From Myxococcota bacterium (GTDB taxonomy: Bacteria; Myxococcota_A; UBA9160; UBA4427): a stretch of DNA of 39,311 bases. Numbering within the stretch: the first letter of the stretch is position 1; each line of letters begins with the position of its first letter. The notes beneath the pieces are model-generated. The model did no database searches. It saw nothing but the letters and a program-made list of their open reading frames with translations, and was not told where the DNA came from. This document shows positions 6,685-14,317 of the stretch, piece by piece. The translations under genes were made by a program, and so were the position numbers. The DNA is taken from the NCBI GenBank assembly GCA_028278345.1, contig JANQEL010000074.1:1-39311 (forward strand), in the 5' to 3' direction.

Positions 6685-7473
6685 ATGACGGTATTTCGAG
6701 ACGATCTATTGAAGGAAAGGACGGCGCTCGTCACCGGGGGTGCCACGGGCATCGGCAAGGAGATCGCACGCACTCTCGGGCGGCACGGCGCGCGCGTGTG
6801 CATCGCAAGTCGCAAGCAGGAGAACCTCGAGGCGGCCACGAGCGAACTCGAGGGCGAAGGAATCGAGGTCTCATGGTTCGCCTGCGACATTCGCGAGGGC
6901 GACCAGGTCGACGCGATGATTTCGGGGATTCGCGATGGCCTCGGCTCCCTCGACATCGTGATCAACAACGCCGCAGGCAACTTTCCGGCACCGATCACGG
7001 GGATCTCGTACAACGGCTTCCGCTCGGTCGTCGATATCGACCTGCGCGGCACCTACAACGTGAGCAAGGCCGCCTTCGAAGCCTTCCTGAAGGAGCGCGG
7101 CGGACACATCGTGAACATCACCGCCCCCTTCCAGAACATGGGCGTGAGCCTGCAGGCCCACGTGGCCGCGGCCAAGGCCGGCGTCGATTCGCTGACGCGA
7201 ACCTGTGCCGTCGAGTTCGGTCCCTACGGCGTGCGGGTGAACGCCGTCGCGCCGGGGGCCACCGCCGACACCGAAGGGTTGGATCGCTTCGAGAAGGTCG
7301 AAACCGGGAACCCGGCGGTCTGTCCCCTCGGCTACGTCGGCGCCAAGCAGGACATCGCCAACATGGTGCTCTTCCTCACGACCGACGCGGCGTCCTACGT
7401 GACGGGTCAGGTGATCAACGTCGATGGCGGAACGTCGATCGACGCCTTCAAGCTCTCACTCCCGAAGGAGTGA
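6685..7473 (+). CDS. 2,4-dienoyl-CoA reductase-like SDR
   Basis: 262-residue SDR of the DECR type, which uses NADPH to reduce 2,4-dienoyl-CoA during beta-oxidation of unsaturated fatty acids. Seen: TGGATGIG (17-24), ASRK (41-44) suited to NADP(H), NNAAGNF (94-100), DIDLRGTYNVSKAAF and LTRTCAVEFGPYGVRVNAVAPG. The usual YxxxK is absent: Lys164 is kept, but the position four before it is Val160. This is typical of DECR enzymes, which use another mechanism, so it supports the call. GGGAAC precedes the ATG too closely for a normal ribosome-binding site; TAGCAT at 6673-6678 would allow a leaderless start. It probably shares a transcript with the YkgJ-like gene 16 bp downstream. Confidence 0.85.
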   Translation: MTVFRDDLLKERTALVTGGATGIGKEIARTLGRHGARVCIASRKQENLEAATSELEGEGIEVSWFACDIREGDQVDAMISGIRDGLGSLDIVINNAAGNFPAPITGISYNGFRSVVDIDLRGTYNVSKAAFEAFLKERGGHIVNITAPFQNMGVSLQAHVAAAKAGVDSLTRTCAVEFGPYGVRVNAVAPGATADTEGLDRFEKVETGNPAVCPLGYVGAKQDIANMVLFLTTDAASYVTGQVINVDGGTSIDAFKLSLPKE

Positions 7474-7489
7474 AGCGGGAGCTGTTTCC

Positions 7490-7939
7490 GTGAACGAGCC
7501 GTGGTACCGTGATGGCCTGCGCTTCGAGTGCACCCGCTGCGGTCGTTGCTGCCGCGGCGCCGGAAATGTCTGGCTGAGCGACGAAGAGATCCGCGCCCTC
7601 GCAGCGCACTGCGAAGAAGACGAAGAGACCTTTCGCGCTCGCGCGACCCGGCGCGCGGGCAAGCGAGGAGTCGTCTTGCGCGCACAGCGCAACCAGGATT
7701 GCCTCTTCTACGATCGCAGCCGCGGTTGCACGGTGTACGAACTGCGCCCGCGGCAGTGCCGCACCTACCCCTTCTGGCGTGCGAACCTGGCCGACCGGGA
7801 GACCTGGGAAGCCGAGGGTCGAAGCTGTCCCGGCCTCGGTGACGGCCCGTTGCACACCCGGGAAGCCATCGACGCCCTCGCCAACGACGATGGCATCCCC
7901 AATGAACGAACCCGGCAGCGCAGCACCGCCGGGTCGTAG
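7490..7939 (+). CDS. YkgJ-family Cys-cluster (CxxCxxCC) protein
   Basis: 149 residues. The N-terminus carries the defining cluster C14-x2-C17-x2-C20-C21 (FECTRCGRCC). Further conserved cysteines follow in CLFYD, GCTVYELRPRQCRTYPFW and a late GRSCPGL. These form a small zinc or Fe-S binding fold found in many bacteria; its role is not established. I chose the GTG at 7490 because GGGAG lies 8 nt upstream and the product then begins just before the cluster; an upstream in-frame ATG at 7424 would lie inside the preceding SDR gene. Only 16 bp separate it from that SDR, so the two are likely co-transcribed. Confidence 0.83.
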   Translation: MNEPWYRDGLRFECTRCGRCCRGAGNVWLSDEEIRALAAHCEEDEETFRARATRRAGKRGVVLRAQRNQDCLFYDRSRGCTVYELRPRQCRTYPFWRANLADRETWEAEGRSCPGLGDGPLHTREAIDALANDDGIPNERTRQRSTAGS

Positions 7940-7957
7940 GCTCGATCGCGAATCAAG

Positions 7958-8026
7958 GGGGTGGAGGTCGGACCCAAGGCTGCACTCTCGTGCTGCGATC
8001 CGACGCCCGATCCGACACTCCACCCC
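7958..8026. terminator. Long inverted repeat in the convergent gap (possible bidirectional terminator)
   Basis: GGGGTGGAG (7958-7966) plus GTCGGA (7967-7972) pairs with TCCGAC (8011-8016) plus CTCCACCCC (8018-8026): 15 base pairs with one bulged A at 8017 and a 38-nt loop. The loop holds a smaller GCAC-TCTC-GTGC hairpin, and GATCCGAC is repeated directly (7997-8004 and 8009-8016), offering an alternative partner for the left arm. It fills the gap between two convergent genes. There is no T-run, so it is not a canonical intrinsic terminator; a structured RNA or protein site is possible. Confidence 0.55.
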
Positions 8027-8047
8027 GTACACGCGATTTCGTTGGGC

Positions 8048-8866
8048 CTAATCGGCCACGAACTCCACCGGGCAGGTCTCGGTGGCGGTCTGGTTGAAGC
8101 TGTTCTCGCGAACAAGGATCTCGAACTTGCCCTCGGCGCCGTCGACCAGGAACTCCGGCGGCAGCGTGACGCTGTAGCGCTCCGTTTCATCGTCGGGCAC
8201 GAGGTCGACGTTCGTCACGAAGACGTTTTCGTCTTCGTCCTCGAACTCCGCCACGACGCGGTATCGGAGCACGTCGACGGGCACGCCTGAAATGCCGAGC
8301 TCGGGATGCGACTCGGTCACGGCGTCGAACTCGACCACCACCGGGTTGCCGATCTCGGGCAGATCTTCTTCCTCGCACTCCCCTTCTTCGTCCGGTGACA
8401 GATCGACTCCGTTGACCAGGACGTTGCCCGCCGGTGCGGGAATGACGTGGGTCAAGTCGGTGTCGCTCTCGAGCAGGCGATAGTCGAGGGTGATGCCCTG
8501 CACCTCGTACTCTCCGGCGGGAAAGCGCGCGAAGAACGCCTCGGGAGCGAGTTCGTCGAAAGTCGGCTCCGCGCTCTCGAAGAAAATCTCCGTCAAACCC
8601 TGACGCCGGAGACTTCCCCGGACCCGGATGTCGAGCATGCTCCTGCCGTCGTCGGGGCGGATGCGCATCTTCCGCCATGGATCGCCGTCGACCAGGGCGT
8701 GGATGCCGAGGTCGCCGTCGGTGTCGTTCAGTTCGAAGAAGAGCTCGGCGACGTCGAATTCGTCCTCTTCCTCATCGCCACCTTCGATTCCCCAGGCCAC
8801 CGTGGCCATGAGGAGCGTGCTCACCAGCGCGGCGAGCCCGCGTACCATCGGGTTCGTTCGCTTCAT
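8048..8866 (-). CDS. Secreted acidic protein of unknown function
   Basis: 272 residues. Signal peptide: MKRTNPMVRG, hydrophobic LAALVSTLLMATVAWG, cleavage near residue 26. The mature protein starts with a very acidic run (EGGDEEEDEFD) and then NDTDGDLGIHALVDGDPW, an Asp-rich loop of the calcium-binding kind. The rest reads as beta-sandwich repeats (RVRGSLRRQGLTEIFFES; GEYEVQGITLDYRL; VLRYRVVAEFEDEDENVF). Two cysteines, in EGECEE and ETCPVEF, may form a disulfide. I chose the ATG at 8866 because AGGAG lies 7-8 nt upstream and the signal peptide begins there; an earlier ATG at 8938 would add an arginine-rich tail with no such site. No family recognised. Confidence 0.75.
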   Translation of the reverse strand: MKRTNPMVRGLAALVSTLLMATVAWGIEGGDEEEDEFDVAELFFELNDTDGDLGIHALVDGDPWRKMRIRPDDGRSMLDIRVRGSLRRQGLTEIFFESAEPTFDELAPEAFFARFPAGEYEVQGITLDYRLLESDTDLTHVIPAPAGNVLVNGVDLSPDEEGECEEEDLPEIGNPVVVEFDAVTESHPELGISGVPVDVLRYRVVAEFEDEDENVFVTNVDLVPDDETERYSVTLPPEFLVDGAEGKFEILVRENSFNQTATETCPVEFVAD

Positions 8867-8981
8867 CGTGGGTCTCCTTGGTTGGCCGGGTCGCCTCATG
8901 CGACGATGGCCCTTTGGAAGACCTGAAGAGCAAGGCACATGCCATGCGGCAAGCTCGCTGGTGCGCGCTCACGAAGCACGA

Positions 8982-9028
8982 CCGCCGTTTCCGGCAGACG
9001 CCCATTCGGGCGTCGCCGAAATCGGCGG
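8982..9028. terminator. Strong intergenic hairpin downstream of the TPR lipoprotein gene
   Basis: The arms 8982-9003 and 9008-9028 pair through about 19 base pairs with two mismatches and one bulge around a 4-nt ATTC loop; the inner 7 bp (GACGCCC/GGGCGTC) are perfect. It lies 53 bp past the stop of the minus-strand TPR gene and upstream of the next minus-strand gene, where a terminator or mRNA-stabilising stem would be expected. It lacks a U-tract. Confidence 0.5.
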
Positions 9029-9080
9029 ACTCGTCGCGATCTCGGAGGAGCGACGAGGCCGTGCGCCTCGTCGCCGACGA

Positions 9081-10835
9081 CTACATCAACGCATCGAGGT
9101 CGATGTCTGCGCGCGACCACACATCGCGCTGCTCGGCTTCGACGCTCGCGGCCTCGGCGCTACGCCCGAGGGCGCGCAAGCTCTTCGCGAGGCCGTGCAA
9201 CGACCAGCCGTTACGCGGCGTCTTCTCGAGTTGCTTTCGGTAGACCGCTTCCGCCCGCTCAGCCTCGCCGGCGGCGAGCAACGCACGCCCGAGCGCCTCG
9301 CGCACCGGGAAGTACCAGGGCGGCGGTTCGGTGTAGGGCAAGGCGTCTTGTTGCTTTGCCGCCTTCTCGAGCAGCGGGATCGCCTCGCCGTAGCGCCCGG
9401 CTTCACTCGCGATGCGCGCTTCGAGGACGCCCGAGGCAATGCCGAGTAGCTGCGCCGGGGTCGATCCAGACGAGAAGTAGAAATCCTGGAGCGCCTTCTC
9501 CGACGCGATTCCCTGCAAGACCGAAAGCTCACCGCGAGCCGCCGATTCGCGGCCGAGGCCCGCGTGCGCCATGCCCTGCACGTAATGCCAGATGCCGGTC
9601 ACGTAGCGAAGCGACGGGTCGGGTGCGGGGACGTCACCCACCTCGTCCCAGCGTTCGAAGCGCGCCAGGGCGAAGAGGGTCATCGGGACGAACTCTTCGG
9701 CCACGGGAACGGCCGCCACCATCTCGGGGGTCATGTTCGCCGAGAGCTTTCGTGCAGCCGCGATCGACACCTCGCTGCGCCCTTCGAAGGCCGATGACGC
9801 GTAGAGAAAGTGCACGTTGTGCGGGTAGTAGAGGGCGGGATAGAAACCCTGGGCACGGCACTGCGTGATGTAGGACTCGTCCGCCGCCGCAGCGCGTTCG
9901 TTCGCGAGGGACGCGTCGTGATAGCGGCCCACCCGCAGGTAGATGTGCGAGGGCATGTGGACGAGATGTCCGGCCCCGGGTGCCAGATCGCCCAGGCGGT
10001 CGGCCGCGCGCTCGCCGCGCCCCGGCGTATTCGAAGGCTCTACGGCGTGGATGTAGAGATGGAGCGCGCCGGGATGCTCGGGGTTGGCGGCGATCACCCG
10101 TTCGAGCACCTCGATCAACTCCACCGTCGCGGGCTTCGGCGTATCGGGATCGACGTAGTAGTCCCAGGGCATCGTGTCCATCACAGCTTCGGCGAACAGG
10201 GTCTGCACGTCGAGGTGATCGGGGAAGCGCGCAGCGACGTCGCGCATGGCATCGGCGTAGGCACGATCGAGCGGCGCGCGATCGGCGACCGGGGCCTTCG
10301 CGTAGCGCGTCTGCAGTGCGTCGATCAGCGCGCGTTCGACATCGGAGGCCTGGTCCCGCAGGGCGTGGGCGCGCTTCGTCGCCTCGAACGCTTCCGGTAC
10401 GTCTGCGCCGTCCATCGGCTTGTTGATGTTGGGACCGAGCACGAAGGCTTCACCCCAGGCGCAGATGCCGCAAGCCGGATCCTGTCGCGACGCTTCCTTG
10501 AACGAGCGGAGCGCTTCGGCGTGATTGAACCCATAGGCGAGCACGAGGCCTTGGGAGAAGTAGCGGCGCGCGAGCTCGCTCTCGCTCGAAATCGCCATCG
10601 TGTGGTCGCCGAGATCGTTGAACAGCGGCGCACCCGCGCCATCGGGAACCACGCGGCGCGGCAGATGGGTGTGGACGTGATCTTCGTCCGGGTCGCCGTG
10701 CCCGGGGTGCACGGCCGCGGCGTGTTCGTGCGAATCGTGATCGTGCTCTTCGGTCGTCGCGCATCCCGATGCGGTCGCGAGCGCAAGGATCACGAGGCCC
10801 ATCAACCAAGGCTTGCCCACTCGTTCGAACATCAT
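9081..10835 (-). CDS. TPR-repeat lipoprotein with His-rich N-terminal linker
   Basis: 584 residues. Signal peptide with lipobox TASGC (lipidated Cys25), so it is lipid-anchored, probably periplasm-facing. A linker directly after it holds nine His in about 30 residues (EEHDHDSHEHAAAV, then HPGHGDPDEDHVHTHLP), a likely metal-binding segment. The remainder is a helical repeat protein. It includes ARRYFSQGLVLAYGFNHAEAL with RSFKEASRQDPACGICAWGEA, a signature of a widespread uncharacterised TPR family. Further TPR units sit near the C-terminus (GEAIPLLEKAAKQQ, GRALLAAGEAERAEAVYRK). The ATG at 10835 has AGGAGG 6 nt upstream; the preceding GTG (10838) and following ATG (10832) are also possible. It stands alone on this strand. 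Confidence 0.82.
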   Translation of the reverse strand: MMFERVGKPWLMGLVILALATASGCATTEEHDHDSHEHAAAVHPGHGDPDEDHVHTHLPRRVVPDGAGAPLFNDLGDHTMAISSESELARRYFSQGLVLAYGFNHAEALRSFKEASRQDPACGICAWGEAFVLGPNINKPMDGADVPEAFEATKRAHALRDQASDVERALIDALQTRYAKAPVADRAPLDRAYADAMRDVAARFPDHLDVQTLFAEAVMDTMPWDYYVDPDTPKPATVELIEVLERVIAANPEHPGALHLYIHAVEPSNTPGRGERAADRLGDLAPGAGHLVHMPSHIYLRVGRYHDASLANERAAAADESYITQCRAQGFYPALYYPHNVHFLYASSAFEGRSEVSIAAARKLSANMTPEMVAAVPVAEEFVPMTLFALARFERWDEVGDVPAPDPSLRYVTGIWHYVQGMAHAGLGRESAARGELSVLQGIASEKALQDFYFSSGSTPAQLLGIASGVLEARIASEAGRYGEAIPLLEKAAKQQDALPYTEPPPWYFPVREALGRALLAAGEAERAEAVYRKQLEKTPRNGWSLHGLAKSLRALGRSAEAASVEAEQRDVWSRADIDLDALM

Positions 10836-10910
10836 CACTCCCCTCCTCCTCTCAGCCCGCCCGACGTATCACGGTAGCCAATACGAACACCGGGCCACGC
10901 GGGGAAACCC

Positions 10911-10916
10911 TACACT
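10911..10916 (+). promoter_or_regulatory. Putative -10 box (TACACT) of the MaoC-like gene
   Basis: TACACT, 36 nt before the TTG start at 10953; identical to the hexamer at 4447. GGGAG follows at 10940-10944 as ribosome-binding site. Confidence 0.3.
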
Positions 10917-10952
10917 CCGCGGCCATCTTCAACGTATTCGGGAGTTCAGACC

Positions 10953-11396
10953 TTGCGCTACTTCGAGGACTTCGAAGTGGGTCAACGTCGCGTCGTCGGA
11001 TCGCTCACGGTGAGCCGCCAGGAGATCATCGACTTCGCGACGAAGTTCGACCCCCAACCCTTCCACATCGACGATGCCGCAGCGGAAGCCTCGATCTTCG
11101 GCGGCCTCACAGCCTCGTCCTGCCACACCTTCGCGCTGCAGAGCCTGATCTATCACCAGGGCCCCGAAGACATCGCGCTGGTGGCCAACCTCGGCGCCGA
11201 GGACCTTCGCTTCCCCAAGCCCGTGCGCCCCGATGACGTCCTCACCCTTTCGAACGAGACCACGGCGACGCGCATATCCGAATCGCGCCCCGAGATCGGA
11301 ATCGTGAGCATGCGCAGTCATCTCGCCAACCAACACGACGAATGCGTGATGCAGATGACCTCGAGCTTCATGGTCCGGTGTCGTGAGAGCGCGTGA
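10953..11396 (+). CDS. MaoC-like hot-dog (R)-enoyl-CoA hydratase
   Basis: 147 residues, a single hot-dog domain. The hydratase-2 motif is clear: FDPQPFHIDDAAAEASIFGGLTASS, with the catalytic Asp33 and His38. These enzymes hydrate trans-2-enoyl-CoA to the (R)-3-hydroxy form in fatty-acid, mesaconyl-CoA or polyhydroxyalkanoate metabolism. N-terminus YFEDFEVGQ is the standard MaoC opening, so the start is right at or close to here. No ATG is available there; a TTG codon at 10953 with GGGAG 8 nt upstream is the best choice, a rare start. Its 3' end lies 9 bp from the convergent ferritin-like gene. Confidence 0.85.
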   Translation: MRYFEDFEVGQRRVVGSLTVSRQEIIDFATKFDPQPFHIDDAAAEASIFGGLTASSCHTFALQSLIYHQGPEDIALVANLGAEDLRFPKPVRPDDVLTLSNETTATRISESRPEIGIVSMRSHLANQHDECVMQMTSSFMVRCRESA

Positions 11397-11405
11397 CCAG
11401 CCGGC

Positions 11406-12347
11406 TCAGGCTTCCCCGCGATACTCCCCGAGCTCTTCTCCGCGCTCGCGTGCCAGGTGGCGATCGCGCAGGATCTCGGCGGCCTGCAGCAGGGTCTCGC
11501 GCTTGGGGAACTTCGCGTCGATGCGTTCGATCTCGTCGAGTTCCTCCTCGGTGAAGCCGGCTTCGATGCGATCTTCGCGCGCGATCTCGCGGCCACCGAA
11601 GGCGAAACTCTGCTCGGTTTCGCTCTGGAATTCCTTCGCCCGCTTCGCGCGTTCGGGATCGTCCTTCGTGAACTCGCGCGACCACTCGCTGCCGAAGCGC
11701 ACGTGGGTGATCTCGTCGGCCAGCACGAAGTCGAGGGCCTGGGTGAGCTTCATGTCGTCCACCTGCTGGCCGTACTCCATCAGCGAACGGAAGGCGTCGC
11801 AGGCGAGACCTTCGAGGCAGCGGTTCACCCCGGTCACCCGCAGCACGGGATCGTCGTTGCAGGAGGTCTCGAACAGGAAGGTGCTCTCGGGGAACTCGCC
11901 CACTTCGGCGCCGACGTGATCGAGGAGCTTCTCGAAGATCTGCACGTGACGCGCTTCGTCCCAGGTCTGGCGCGCCATGTTCATCTTGAATTCCCAAGGT
12001 GCATCCGGAAAGTCGTAGAGCGTGCGCCCCGCGGCTTCCATCGCCTGCATCTCGCCGACGAAGATGCCGTGCAGCTGGGTCTTGAGCTGCATCGGGGTAC
12101 GACCGCCATCCTTCGACTGTCGCCCGCCGCTCGCGATCAGGAATTGGAAGCCCGGACCGAGCTCGCGGTAGACGCCTTCGAGGGTCGTCCCCTCGATGCG
12201 GGCGAAGATCTTGGGCGCGATCTTCTCGAAGACGCGTACGATCTCGCTGACGTCGTCGGGCAGCGAGCGCATCAACTGATTGCGGTTGTCGGCGCGCCGG
12301 AAACGCGAGTCGCGAGCCAGGTGCTGGTGACTCATGAATCGTTCCAT
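11406..12347 (-). CDS. Ferritin-like (DUF455-type) protein
   Basis: 313 residues. Four-helix ferritin-like fold with a probable di-metal site: Glu in FVGEMQAMEAAGR (99/104), E131xxH134 in WDEARH, Glu179 in NRCLEGL, and E212xxH215 in LADEITHVRFGSEW. The E-(30)-ExxH-(45)-E-(30)-ExxH order is that of ferritin-like diiron enzymes. DUF455 proteins have this fold but no established reaction; oxidation or N-oxygenation is possible but unproven. The C-terminal 70 residues are highly charged and helical. The start ATG at 12347 lacks a strong ribosome-binding site; Met5 (12335) is an alternative. It diverges from the SDR at 12452. Confidence 0.8.
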   Translation of the reverse strand: MERFMSHQHLARDSRFRRADNRNQLMRSLPDDVSEIVRVFEKIAPKIFARIEGTTLEGVYRELGPGFQFLIASGGRQSKDGGRTPMQLKTQLHGIFVGEMQAMEAAGRTLYDFPDAPWEFKMNMARQTWDEARHVQIFEKLLDHVGAEVGEFPESTFLFETSCNDDPVLRVTGVNRCLEGLACDAFRSLMEYGQQVDDMKLTQALDFVLADEITHVRFGSEWSREFTKDDPERAKRAKEFQSETEQSFAFGGREIAREDRIEAGFTEEELDEIERIDAKFPKRETLLQAAEILRDRHLARERGEELGEYRGEA

Positions 12348-12451
12348 CTCTGGCCCCTTCTTCGTCCGGTTTCACTCTCGATTGTACTGGGCCATTTTTC
12401 GCGCACCAACCCGATGCCCAGATGCGAGCCCCCATTCGGGAGGAAGATCAC

Positions 12452-13330
12452 ATGGCCGCCAACCGTTCGAATCCCGTCGCGTTCGTCACGGGTGCAAGTC
12501 GCGGCATCGGCAAGGCCGGTGCCCTCGCCCTCGCAGACGCCGGCTACGACCTCGCCATCGCCGCCCGCACCCTCACCCCGGGCCAGACCCACGACTACGG
12601 CTCGACGGTGGCCGACGCCGGCAAGCCGCGCGCCATGCCGGGCAGCCTCGAAGAAACCGCCGAAGCGATTCGCGAAAAGGGGCGCGAGGTGCTGCCGGTG
12701 CGCGCCGACCTGCTCGACCGCTCGAGCCTCGATGCCGCGGTGAAGGAAGCGCTCTCGACCTTCGGGCAGATCGACGTGCTCTACAACAACGGCATCTACC
12801 AGGGCCCGGGCGTGATGGACGCCTTCCTCGATCTCCCCGAGGACAAACTCGCGAAGGTCTTCGAAGGCAACTTCTTCAATCAGTTCCACCTGACGCGGGT
12901 GGTGCTCGACCACATGCTCGAACGCGGCGGCGGCACGATTGTCAACATGACTTCCACGGCGGCGGTGGAGGATCCACCGGCGCCCACGGGCAAGGGCGGT
13001 TGGGGGTTCGGCTACGCGGCTTCCAAGGGGGCGCTGCATCGCATGGCGGGGATGATCCACGTTGAGCTCAACGATCGCGGCATCCGCGCCTACAACCTCG
13101 ACCCCGGGCACGTCGCCACCGAGGCGATCCGCGAGATCCTCGGCGCCGACAACCCGACCCTTCAGATGCAGATCGAACAGGGTTGTCCCGTCGAAGTGCC
13201 GGCGGCGACCCTGGTCTGGATCCTCACCACCGAAGAGGGTCGCGCTCGCAGCGGCGAAACATTCCTCGCGCCCGAGTTCGCGGCCGAGCGCGGGCTCGTT
13301 CCCGGGTGGCCACGAGAGCGAAAGAGCTGA
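12452..13330 (+). CDS. SDR-family oxidoreductase with unusual NNGI motif
   Basis: 292-residue SDR, about 40 longer than classical ones because of an insert after strand 2 (TLTPGQTHDYGSTVADAGKP, then MPGSLEETAEAI), which is shared by an SDR subfamily. Seen: TGASRGIG (13-20), AARTL, catalytic Ser (MTST), Tyr188 and Lys192 in GYAASKGAL. The adenine-stabilising NNAG motif reads YNNGIYQG (111-118), an Asn-Asn-Gly-Ile variant. The insert may reshape the substrate mouth; substrate unknown. The ATG at 12452 follows GGGAGGAAG; an upstream ATG (12422) would place the ribosome-binding site inside the gene. It ends 10 bp before the convergent MOSC gene. Confidence 0.83.
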   Translation: MAANRSNPVAFVTGASRGIGKAGALALADAGYDLAIAARTLTPGQTHDYGSTVADAGKPRAMPGSLEETAEAIREKGREVLPVRADLLDRSSLDAAVKEALSTFGQIDVLYNNGIYQGPGVMDAFLDLPEDKLAKVFEGNFFNQFHLTRVVLDHMLERGGGTIVNMTSTAAVEDPPAPTGKGGWGFGYAASKGALHRMAGMIHVELNDRGIRAYNLDPGHVATEAIREILGADNPTLQMQIEQGCPVEVPAATLVWILTTEEGRARSGETFLAPEFAAERGLVPGWPRERKS

Positions 13331-13340
13331 GGCGTTCGGA

Positions 13341-14171
13341 TCAGTTCTCGATTTCGAGGCGGTCGCCCACGCGCAGTACGCAGTCCTCGCGCGGGGTCAT
13401 GTAGAGCCCGAAGAGCACTCCGCTGCCGTACTTGCCCTCTTCGACGCGGCGATAGGTCGAGAGGGTCTTGAGCGGTTCCTTCGTCGGGCGCTCTCCCGTC
13501 GTCTGGTCCGTCGTCGTGATCACGCAGCGCTCGCACGGCGCGACCGACAGGAGATCGATGGCGTCTCCGCGTAGCGAAGACAGGTCATCTTCGGCGTACG
13601 CCTCGAGGCCACCCGACACCACCACATTGGCGCGAAAGCGATTCATCGGAACGGGCTCGTCCGTGCGAGTGTTGAAATCGTCCAGCGAACTCTGGTTGTT
13701 CAGCAGGATCGGCGCAGCGTCGTAGAACGAATCCTGTGGCTTTCCGTCGACCGCTTCGAAGGCCGGAAGCGGGATCCAGCGATCCCACGGCTGGGGAAGA
13801 CTCACGAGGCGCACATTTTCGACGCCGAGTGCCTTGCCGAACCATGCAGCGGCTTCGTCGCCCTGGTCGGTGACGGTGATGTCGTTGTAGTGAAGCTTCG
13901 CGGGGGCGCCCGGCGTCTCGCGCACCACTTCGTGATCCAGGCGTCCGGCTTCGGGGTGGTGGAAGACGCGCTTGTTCCCGTCTCCGAGCTCGACCCGCAC
14001 GCGGGCGAGCTCGGTGTGATCCTTCTGATGCACGGCCTCCCCATCGATCACGAGCATCAGCTCGCGATCGCCCACGATGCCACTCCTGCGCACCTCGACC
14101 TCATCGCACGCGACTCCCTGCGCGCCCTTCAGCGGATAGATGTGGAGATCCGTCACGGTGCAGCTGGCCAT
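13341..14171 (-). CDS. MOSC-domain molybdenum-cofactor protein (mARC-like)
   Basis: 276 residues. N-terminal MOSC beta-barrel (about 1-120: LHIYPLKGAQGVACDEVEV, GIVGDRELMLV) and C-terminal MOSC domain (about 125-276: PILLNNQSSLDDFN, FRANVVVSGG, APCERCVITTTDQ). In mARC/YiiM-type enzymes the second Cys of CxRC ligates molybdenum; that is Cys216 here. Such enzymes reduce N-hydroxylated compounds, usually with an electron donor encoded elsewhere; no ferredoxin domain is fused. Start MASCTVTDLHIYPLKG is the normal family N-terminus. It diverges from the methyltransferase at 14318. Confidence 0.88.
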   Translation of the reverse strand: MASCTVTDLHIYPLKGAQGVACDEVEVRRSGIVGDRELMLVIDGEAVHQKDHTELARVRVELGDGNKRVFHHPEAGRLDHEVVRETPGAPAKLHYNDITVTDQGDEAAAWFGKALGVENVRLVSLPQPWDRWIPLPAFEAVDGKPQDSFYDAAPILLNNQSSLDDFNTRTDEPVPMNRFRANVVVSGGLEAYAEDDLSSLRGDAIDLLSVAPCERCVITTTDQTTGERPTKEPLKTLSTYRRVEEGKYGSGVLFGLYMTPREDCVLRVGDRLEIEN

Positions 14172-14237
14172 CGGCTTTCCTTTCGATGTGTGGGACGCAA
14201 TGGTTGCGAGAAGTCGAGAGATTCAACCCCGTTGGCC

Positions 14238-14278
14238 CGCCGCCGACAAGGGCGGCGTCATCGGGTGGCAGGTACAAT
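14238..14278 (+). promoter_or_regulatory. Hairpin and -10-like TACAAT before the methyltransferase gene
   Basis: CGCCGCC (14238-14244), 6-nt loop, GGCGGCG (14251-14257): a perfect 7-bp inverted repeat. TACAAT follows at 14273-14278, five of six bases of the -10 consensus, 39 nt before the ATG at 14318. No good -35; the hairpin occupies its place and could be an operator. Confidence 0.35.
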
Positions 14279-14317
14279 GCGCGTGGCGTTCGCGTCGTGT
14301 GGGATGGGGGGAACCGA

